Positions 58,884-64,000 of a stretch of DNA of 64,000 nucleotides are shown here, piece by piece. Source of the DNA: Novosphingobium sp. (GTDB taxonomy: Bacteria; Pseudomonadota; Alphaproteobacteria; Sphingomonadales; Sphingomonadaceae). The number at the start of each line of letters is the position of its first letter. The first letter of the stretch is position 1. Location: assembly GCA_017744735.1 (NCBI GenBank), contig JAGIAR010000014.1:1-64000 (forward strand). Direction: 5' to 3'. A program made the position numbers and the translations under genes. The notes beneath the pieces were generated by a model. It was not told where the DNA came from, did no database searches, and saw only the letters and a program-made list of their open reading frames with translations.

Positions 58884-58918
58884 ATCGGCGACTCCGGCCG
58901 GAGCCGGTCGTCGCCGAT
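58884..58918 (-). terminator. hairpin downstream of the propeller/MBL operon
   Basis: ATCGGCGAC and GTCGCCGAT arms around an inner CCGGCCGG. It lies 30 bases past the propeller stop on the minus strand. There is no U-run directly after it, so termination is probable rather than certain. Confidence 0.55.
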
Positions 58919-58947
58919 TCGTAACAGCCGCAACCGGGCAGGGGGCG

Positions 58948-59874
58948 CTATTCCCCGGCCTTGGGAGCGACGCTCCACCATGAGAGCGTGTGGATGTCGT
59001 GCGCGGTGGTCCAGACTCCCGCCGGGGTCCAGCGCAGCGCGCCGCTGCCCGAGGCCTTGCCCATGCGCGCAACGACCGCGGCCGACTGCGCATCGATCAC
59101 CGCAAACACCTGGTCGTCGGTGGTGCGCAGCCAGACCTTGCCGTCGCCGACGTCGATATCGCCCCATTTGAGGTTGTCGCCGACCTTGGTGCGGGTCACG
59201 ACCTGGACGGTGGCAGGATCGATCTTGGCCAGCGTGCCGTCGCCCTGCTCCTGCACCCACACTGCCCCCTCCCCTGCTGCGAGGAAGCCCGGCGCCTTGC
59301 CGAGCGGGAGGGTGGCCGTGACCATGTTGGTCTTCGGGTCGATCCGCTGCAGCGACTGTCCCTTGAGGCTGACCGTCCACAGTGCGTCGAACCCGAACGC
59401 CATATAGGAGGTGCCGGGGGTCACATCGACCGAGGCGATCACGGTGTTGGTCGCCGGGTCGATCCGGTTGACCTTTGCCGCCGCCTGGTCGGGCGCCCAG
59501 ATCGAGCCCGCGCCGGCGACGACGTTCATCTCGCCGCTCGGGCCGATGCCCGCCGGGATCGTCGCCACGACGGTCGCGGCCTTGGAATCGATGCGATAGA
59601 CCTCGCCGCCCTTGCAATTGCCGACCCACAGCGAACCGTAGGCGACGGCCATCGCGCCGCAGGGATGCGGTATGTCGACCGAAGCGAGCTTGCCGGCGGT
59701 CGACCATTGCTCGACCCGGCCGGCGTTGGTCGCCCACACCGTGCTTCCGTCGACCGCGAGGAAATCGGCGAAGCCCGGCACCGTCTGGGCCTGCTCGGTC
59801 AATTCCTCGGCCTGCGACGGGGCCGCGGCGAACAGCGCGACCGACGACAGCATCAAACCAATGGCTTTCTTCAT
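58948..59874 (-). CDS. secreted beta-propeller (YncE/Vgb-like) protein
   Basis: A 308-residue protein with a Sec signal (MKKAIGLMLSSVALFAAAPSQA) and repeated propeller blades recognisable by W/Y-x-V and RIDPxTNxV patterns: YRIDSKAATVVATIPAGIGP, NRIDPATNTVIASVDVTPGT, QRIDPKTNMVTATLPLGKAP and AKIDPATVQVVTRTKVG. This resembles virginiamycin B lyase-like and YncE-like propellers. The histidine pair of a true lyase is not obvious. It is the last gene of the MBL-MBL-propeller operon, 32 bases after the first MBL gene. It is predicted to be periplasmic and may bind a ligand or scaffold the MBL proteins. The function is unknown. Confidence 0.78.
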   Translation of the reverse strand: MKKAIGLMLSSVALFAAAPSQAEELTEQAQTVPGFADFLAVDGSTVWATNAGRVEQWSTAGKLASVDIPHPCGAMAVAYGSLWVGNCKGGEVYRIDSKAATVVATIPAGIGPSGEMNVVAGAGSIWAPDQAAAKVNRIDPATNTVIASVDVTPGTSYMAFGFDALWTVSLKGQSLQRIDPKTNMVTATLPLGKAPGFLAAGEGAVWVQEQGDGTLAKIDPATVQVVTRTKVGDNLKWGDIDVGDGKVWLRTTDDQVFAVIDAQSAAVVARMGKASGSGALRWTPAGVWTTAHDIHTLSWWSVAPKAGE

Positions 59875-59906
59875 GCGTTCAACTCCTCAGTGCCCGGGCT
59901 TGCGCC

Positions 59907-60920
59907 TCAGCTGTAACGATAGGGGTTCCGGTCGATCGTGGTCGTGCCCCGGGTCTGGTTGCAGAGGAACACGGTGCCGGTGAAATAGATGCCCGGCTCG
60001 GTGATCGTCTTCGCCATCTCGAACGCTTCGCGCAGTTGCTGGACGGTCATCTGCACCGGCGCCTCGTCGGGCTGGTAGTTCATGCCATAGGCGTAATCGA
60101 CGTTGTCCTTGCTGATCTCGACGTGGCAGCCCATCACATGGGTCACCGGGTGCGTATCCACGAAATCGATCAGGCGCTTCATGCTGTCGAACCACGGTTG
60201 CCAGAAGCTGATGTAGCAGCGCCCGCGATAGAACATGTCGCCGGTGAACAGGATCTGGGTGTAGGTATCGTAGAACGCGAATTCCGACATCACGTGGCCG
60301 GGCGAACCCCATATCAGGATGTCGCGCCCGCCGAGGTCGAGCGTCACCCTCTCTTCCGGAAAGTTGGTCATCCCCCAGAAGCCGATCATCTCTTCCTGGC
60401 TGATGCCCATGTAGCGGGTGTTCGGACGGTCCGCGAACTGGTTGGTCGCGGCATAGTGATCGGCGTGGAGGTGGCTGAACGCGACCAGCAGCTCCATCCG
60501 GGCCGGGTCCTTGCCGTTGCGTGCACACCAGTCGGCGATGCATTTGTCGACCACCGCGCGCAGATCCCAGTCGTTGCGCCACTGACAGAAGCCTTCGTCG
60601 AGCAGCAGGATGCGCTCGTTGCCGAAATAGAGCGGCGCGAAGGGCGCTTCGTAGCTGTAGGCCTTGTTCTGGCGCAGGATCGCGGTGTGCTGGTTGTACC
60701 AGTGGACCTGCACCGGCGGATCGGTGTTGTCCATCGCCGAGGGCGAGCCGCAGATCCACTTGTCGGGGAAGCTGCCGGTAGCCGGCAGATTGCTCTTGAA
60801 GTCGATCGGCGGCCCGGAGACCGCGGCGGCGGCGGCATCGGAGACCGCCGCAAGGCCCGCCCCCGAGAGAGGAACGGCGGCGGCGAAGGCATTGTAGCTG
60901 AGGAAGGTGCGGCGATCCAT
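59907..60920 (-). CDS. metallo-beta-lactamase-fold hydrolase with intact metal motif, Tat-like signal
   Basis: A 337-residue protein. MDRRTFLSYNAFAAAVPLSG looks like a twin-arginine signal (RRTFL), so the folded enzyme is probably exported. The metal site is intact: AFSHLHADHYAATNQF (HxHxDH), GSPGHVMSEFAFYD (His), ILFTGDMFYRG (Asp) and VMGCHVEISKD (His). The family covers lactonases, glyoxalase II, sulfatases and others, so the substrate is open. Its neighbour at 60947 is a paralogue that has lost the HxHxDH motif. The pair shares RQNKAYSYEAPFAPLYFGN-like segments. ATG 60920 is 26 bases after the upstream gene's stop. It probably hydrolyses an ester or lactone in the periplasm. Confidence 0.84.
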   Translation of the reverse strand: MDRRTFLSYNAFAAAVPLSGAGLAAVSDAAAAAVSGPPIDFKSNLPATGSFPDKWICGSPSAMDNTDPPVQVHWYNQHTAILRQNKAYSYEAPFAPLYFGNERILLLDEGFCQWRNDWDLRAVVDKCIADWCARNGKDPARMELLVAFSHLHADHYAATNQFADRPNTRYMGISQEEMIGFWGMTNFPEERVTLDLGGRDILIWGSPGHVMSEFAFYDTYTQILFTGDMFYRGRCYISFWQPWFDSMKRLIDFVDTHPVTHVMGCHVEISKDNVDYAYGMNYQPDEAPVQMTVQQLREAFEMAKTITEPGIYFTGTVFLCNQTRGTTTIDRNPYRYS

Positions 60921-60946
60921 GGTGCGTCTCTCGAAATCGTTGGGTG

Positions 60947-62035
60947 TCAGAACGGGCGCGGCGCGTTGATGTTGGGCACGCCTTCGGGCCAGACCGGCGT
61001 TCGCTGGTCGGGGCTGACCCCGTTGAACAGCACGAAGTCGGGCCGGATCAGCATCATGTCCTTGCCCTGCACCTCGCGGCCGTAGGTGATCGCCTCGTCG
61101 ATCAGCGCCGGATCCATCTCGAGCACGCGCTCGTAGGGCTTGTAGGTGATGAAGCGCGCGTAATACTTGCCCGGCACGAACATCATCTCGATGTGGCCAC
61201 CGAGCACCCACTTGACCGAATTGGCGGCGGTGAAGGCTTTCAACCGCTCGAGCGAGGTGACGAAGTCCTTGTCGCTGCTGATGTTGATCTTGCCGGGAAA
61301 CAGCAGGTCGCCGGTGAACAGGAAGTCGCAATAGGGATCGTAGAAACTGACCCCGTCCTTGTGCGTGCCCGGAGTCGGGATCACGTCTATCACCCGGTCG
61401 CCGAGGTCGATCTTGCCGGTGCCCGAAGGCCAGCTCGCGGCGAGGCCGTAGAAGTCCTTCATCGCGGCGAGCGGCCTGGGCGCGAAGGTCGTGTCCGGCC
61501 GGCCGGCGAACTGCATCAGGCCCTGGTTCTGCGCAATGTCCTCGCCCGAGGTCAGCACGACGGTCAGCGGGATCTTGCTGCGCCCCCGCGCCTGGCCGAT
61601 GCGCGTAATGATAGCATCGACCGTTTCGCGCAGCGGGTAATAGTTCGGCTCCGCAGTCGCACCGGTATCGATCAGCAGCGCGCCCTTGTTGCCGAACAGC
61701 AGGTAGGTGAACGGCGCTTCCCAATGGCTGCACACGTTCTGGCGCATCACGAAGGTGTCTTCATTGTACTGCACGACCTGCACGCGCGGATCGCGGTTCT
61801 TGGCCGCCACGTTCGAGCCGTAGGTCCAGCGGAATGCGAGATTGCCGGGCGCCGGATCCTCGCTCGCGTAATTGTGGATCACCGGCCCCTTGGGGTGCAG
61901 CGGAACCGCGCTGTCGGTATTACGAACCCCGACCGGATTGTAGCCGGCTTCGGGGTTGCCGTTGGGATAGGCGCGCCCGGTCGCGGACATCGGGTTGCCG
62001 GAAAGAGTGGGGTTGTAACTGGGAACTTGAGGCAT
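60947..62035 (-). CDS. metallo-beta-lactamase-fold paralogue with degenerate metal motif
   Basis: A 362-residue homologue of the downstream MBL protein, with segments MRQNVCSHWEAPFTYLLFGN, DTGATAEPNYYPLRETVD, TPGTHKDGVSFYDPYCDFLF then TGDLLFPGKIN, and VLGGHIEMMFVPG. The HxHxDH position reads VVLTSGEDIAQNQGL, so the main zinc ligands are gone, although later His and Asp residues remain. No signal peptide is visible from the ATG at 62035, which has a GAGGAAA site. The N-terminal 70 residues are an extra, proline-rich region. It may be an inactive partner of the intact paralogue, a one-metal enzyme or a binding protein. It leads the operon and faces the ABC genes across a 29-bp operator. Confidence 0.8.
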   Translation of the reverse strand: MPQVPSYNPTLSGNPMSATGRAYPNGNPEAGYNPVGVRNTDSAVPLHPKGPVIHNYASEDPAPGNLAFRWTYGSNVAAKNRDPRVQVVQYNEDTFVMRQNVCSHWEAPFTYLLFGNKGALLIDTGATAEPNYYPLRETVDAIITRIGQARGRSKIPLTVVLTSGEDIAQNQGLMQFAGRPDTTFAPRPLAAMKDFYGLAASWPSGTGKIDLGDRVIDVIPTPGTHKDGVSFYDPYCDFLFTGDLLFPGKINISSDKDFVTSLERLKAFTAANSVKWVLGGHIEMMFVPGKYYARFITYKPYERVLEMDPALIDEAITYGREVQGKDMMLIRPDFVLFNGVSPDQRTPVWPEGVPNINAPRPF

Positions 62036-62157
62036 CGAATTTCCTCGCAAACGGGCCGCGCGCGCGGCTTCTGCCGATTGCCTTCGATGCACGCCCTCCC
62101 AGACGTTTCGCCGCGCTGCGCCCGGGCGGGCCTGCGCGCGACGCCGGCATCATGTGG

Positions 62158-62186
62158 ATATTACTAACTATGTCAACGGTAATAAT
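62158..62186. promoter_or_regulatory. conserved 29-bp operator, copy 2
   Basis: ATATTACTAACTAT then GTCAACGGTAATAAT, with the embedded palindrome GGTAAT-A-ATTACC at 62178-62190. It lies in the 209-base divergent gap between the MBL operon and the ABC transporter genes. It matches 58735-58763 in 21 of 29 positions. Confidence 0.7.
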
Positions 62187-62244
62187 TACCGATGGACAAT
62201 GCTGCGCTTTGTGGCAATGCTGCAAGTGCGAAAGGAAACGAATC

Positions 62245-63330
62245 ATGCTCAACCGGATCCGCACCGCGGGAAGTATCGCGCTTATGACGGCCGCCCTGCT
62301 GGCGACCTCCTGCTCGCCCTCGGCGGACAAGCCGGATGCGCCCAAGACGGAATTCAATATCGGCTGGTCGATCTATGCCGGCTGGATGCCCTGGCCCTAT
62401 GCGCAGCAGGCCGGGATCGTGAAGAAGTGGGAAGACAAGTACCACATCAAGCTGAACTTCGTGCAGGTGAACGATTATGTCGAGTCGGTGAACCAGTACA
62501 CCGCCGGCAAGCTCGACGGAGTCACGGTCGCGAACATGGACGCGCTGACCATTCCCGCCGCGGGCGGCAAGGACACCAGCGCGATCATCGTCGGCGACTA
62601 TTCGAACGGGAATGACGGAATCCTGCTCAAGGGCGCGGACAGTCTCGCGGCGATCAAGGGCCGGCAGGTCTACCTGGTCGAGCTTTCGGTGTCGCACTAC
62701 CTGCTCGCGCGCGGGCTGGAATCGATCAAGATGCCGCTGACCGACGTGAAGACGGTCAACACCTCCGACGCCGACATCGTCGGCGCCTATGCTTCACCGG
62801 CGGTGACCGCGGCGGTCGCTTGGAACCCGCAGCTCACCACGATGAAGGGTACGCCGGGCACCAAGGAAGTGTTCAGCTCGGCCGACATCCCGGGCGAGAT
62901 CCTCGACCTGATGGTGGTCGATACCAACACGCTCAAGGCCAACCCGAACCTGGGCAAGGCGCTGGCCGGCATCTGGTATGAAACGGTCGCGCTGATGCAG
63001 AAGCAGGATGCCGACGGCAAGGCCGCGCGCGCGGCAATGGCAAAGCTCGCGGGATCGACCCCGGAAGCGTTCGACGGCCAGCTCAAGACCACGTTCCTCT
63101 ATGCCGACCCCAAGGCCGCGGTCGCGGCGACCGAATCGCCCGCGCTGATCACCACCATGACCCGCGTGCGCGACTTCAGCTATTCGAAGGGCCTGTTCGG
63201 CCAGGGCGCGAAATCGGCCGACGCGGTCGGCATGGCATTCCCCGGCGGCAAGACGCTGGGCGACGCCAACCACGTCACCTTGCGGTTCGACGACAGCTTC
63301 ATGCAGATGGCTGCAGATGGTAAGCTCTGA
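62245..63330 (+). CDS. ABC transporter substrate-binding lipoprotein, urea-carboxylase-region type
   Basis: A 361-residue periplasmic binding protein. The signal ends in lipobox LLATSC (Cys-23). The mature protein has FNIGWSIYAGWMPWPYAQQA, QVNDYVESVNQYTAGKLDGV, NMDALTIPAAGGKDTSAIIV and NTSDADIVGAYASPAV. These match the NitT/TauT-like proteins found next to urea (guanidine) carboxylase genes, but no carboxylase is seen here and no guanidine riboswitch fits upstream, so the ligand may differ. The ATG at 62245 follows AAAGGAAA. The permease begins 33 bases downstream. It shares a divergent control region with the MBL operon. It might deliver a small nitrogenous or acidic compound. Confidence 0.85.
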   Translation: MLNRIRTAGSIALMTAALLATSCSPSADKPDAPKTEFNIGWSIYAGWMPWPYAQQAGIVKKWEDKYHIKLNFVQVNDYVESVNQYTAGKLDGVTVANMDALTIPAAGGKDTSAIIVGDYSNGNDGILLKGADSLAAIKGRQVYLVELSVSHYLLARGLESIKMPLTDVKTVNTSDADIVGAYASPAVTAAVAWNPQLTTMKGTPGTKEVFSSADIPGEILDLMVVDTNTLKANPNLGKALAGIWYETVALMQKQDADGKAARAAMAKLAGSTPEAFDGQLKTTFLYADPKAAVAATESPALITTMTRVRDFSYSKGLFGQGAKSADAVGMAFPGGKTLGDANHVTLRFDDSFMQMAADGKL

Positions 63331-63363
63331 GCCGACCGGCCAGACTAGCAGAAACAGGGTCAC

Positions 63364-64000
63364 ATGCGCTGGGTAAACCGACACCCCAGGCGGGGTAACA
63401 GCATCGTGCTGGGCGCGATCCCGATCGCGCTGCTGATATTGCTCTATCTGGTTGTTTCCGCGGGCCGCCACGCCGAGAACCCGAGCGACAAGATCCTGCC
63501 GCTGCCCAGCGGCATGGTCGAGGCGATGTGGCCGCTGCTGTTCGAGAAGGATCTGCTTTCCGGGCACGTGATCTTCTGGGCCGACACGCTCGCCAGTCTC
63601 GAGCGGCTCGGCCTCGGGCTGGGCATCTCGACCCTTTCCGCGCTGCTCGTCGGGCTGGTGCTCGGCGCGCTCCCGCCGGTCCGCGCGACCTTCAGCCCGC
63701 TGGTGACCGCGATCGCGGTGATCCCGCCGATCGCGCTGCTGCCGATCCTGTTCATCGCCTTCGGACTGGGCGAGACGGCCAAGGTTGCGCTGATCGTGAT
63801 CGGCATCGCCCCCTTCATGATCCGCGACATCGCGGCGCATGTTGCAGCATTGCCGCGCGAGCAGATCATCAAGGCGCAGACCCTCGGCGCCAGTTCGTGG
63901 CAGGTGATGCTGCGGGTGGCGCTGCCGCAGGCAATGCCGCGGCTGATCCAGGCGGTGCGGCTCTCGCTCGGGCCGGCCTGGGTGTTCCTGATCTCGGCCG
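63364..64000 (+). CDS. ABC transporter permease (5' part, runs off the window)
   Basis: The first 212 residues of an inner-membrane permease of the NitT/TauT/SsuC group. A hydrophobic N-terminal helix (IVLGAIPIALLILLYLVVSA) is followed by LPLPSGMVEAMWPLL, several helices, and the cytosolic EAA-like loop LGASSWQVMLRVALPQAMPR that docks to the ATPase. It is the partner of the binding protein 33 bases upstream. The ATPase gene is probably just beyond the edge. The ATG at 63364 was chosen as the first in frame after the gap. Its ribosome site is modest (AGGGTC). Confidence 0.9.
   Translation, partial: MRWVNRHPRRGNSIVLGAIPIALLILLYLVVSAGRHAENPSDKILPLPSGMVEAMWPLLFEKDLLSGHVIFWADTLASLERLGLGLGISTLSALLVGLVLGALPPVRATFSPLVTAIAVIPPIALLPILFIAFGLGETAKVALIVIGIAPFMIRDIAAHVAALPREQIIKAQTLGASSWQVMLRVALPQAMPRLIQAVRLSLGPAWVFLISA

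Larger units (their letters stand above)
58638..58947. other. non-coding gap between the di-iron enzyme and propeller genes
   Basis: No gene seen. It holds the 29-bp conserved operator (58735-58763), a small hairpin CGGGA-AAAA-TCCCG at 58781-58794, an AT-rich stretch, and a long hairpin at 58884-58918 behind the propeller gene. Confidence 0.7.

Noticed and set aside
62036..62244. Possible guanidine riboswitch before the urea-carboxylase-type ABC genes
   Set aside because: The gap holds a protein-type operator and palindrome, and I could not recognise the conserved guanidine-I loops.

Overview
The window looks like chromosomal DNA of a high-GC alphaproteobacterium of the Sphingomonadales type. 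The evidence is the GC-rich codon use, four TonB-dependent receptors with FecA/CirA-like plugs, a TPR-sulfotransferase beside receptors, FCD-type GntR regulators, Rieske oxygenases of the DdmC/LigX/VanA kind and lignin-type LigJ/LigK homologues. Genus cannot be assigned by eye. No rRNA, tRNA, CRISPR array, integrase or transposase gene was seen.

Left edge (1-2.7 kb): a conserved SAM-cycle operon on the minus strand (unknown SAM methyltransferase, metK, ahcY running off the edge). From 2.7 kb to the right edge nearly everything is catabolic or transport-related.

2.7-12.8 kb: two FCD GntR regulators, two 6-phosphogluconate-DH-fold reductases, two RraA-family aldolases, a LigJ-like hydratase, a CmcJ-like oxygenase, two double-SnoaL proteins and a MetE-like protein. 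12.8-33.8 kb: GMC oxidoreductase, aldehyde dehydrogenase and SDR; a Rieske oxygenase with a PQQ-cytochrome dehydrogenase; an MFS/dihaem cytochrome c/FGE-fold trio; a second Rieske oxygenase with an MFS exporter; a TonB receptor with a DoxX-like protein; an AKR/DoxX/SDR operon; and a ferredoxin/ferredoxin reductase/LigK-type aldolase operon. 33.8-38.5 kb: one long minus operon (two SnoaL proteins, DoxX-like, ALDH, two sister SDRs). 38.7-43.9 kb: a MarR-centred block (MarR, fumarate-reductase-like flavoprotein, VanB-type ferredoxin, LLM flavoprotein, SDR-dienelactone hydrolase fusion). 44-52.3 kb: AAHS transporter, VOC and nitroreductase proteins, a large TonB receptor, TetR and TPR-sulfotransferase. 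52.4-57.5 kb: two tandem sister TonB receptors. 57.7-64 kb: fatty acid hydroxylase-type di-iron membrane enzyme, beta-propeller, two MBL-fold paralogues, and an ABC binding protein and permease like those of urea-carboxylase regions.

How it may work (inference): TonB receptors and transporters import a bulky, probably aromatic or methoxylated compound. Rieske oxygenases fed by the shared ferredoxin and reductase hydroxylate or O-demethylate it. GMC, PQQ, ALDH, SDR and AKR enzymes oxidise side chains. LigJ-like and LigK/RraA enzymes split a carboxylated C6-C7 intermediate into pyruvate-level products. No ring-cleavage dioxygenase is present, so the upper pathway or substrate remains unknown.

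The strongest unexplained signal is regulatory. A 26-bp operator made of two abutting 13-mers of the FadR/FCD type (WTnGT-nnn-ACnAW) sits before about a dozen transcription units from 2.7 to 49.7 kb. A different palindrome (TATCTTA-N4-TAAGATA) occurs twice in the MarR block. A third conserved 29-bp element occurs twice in the 58-62 kb block. These define three probable regulons inside one catabolic region.
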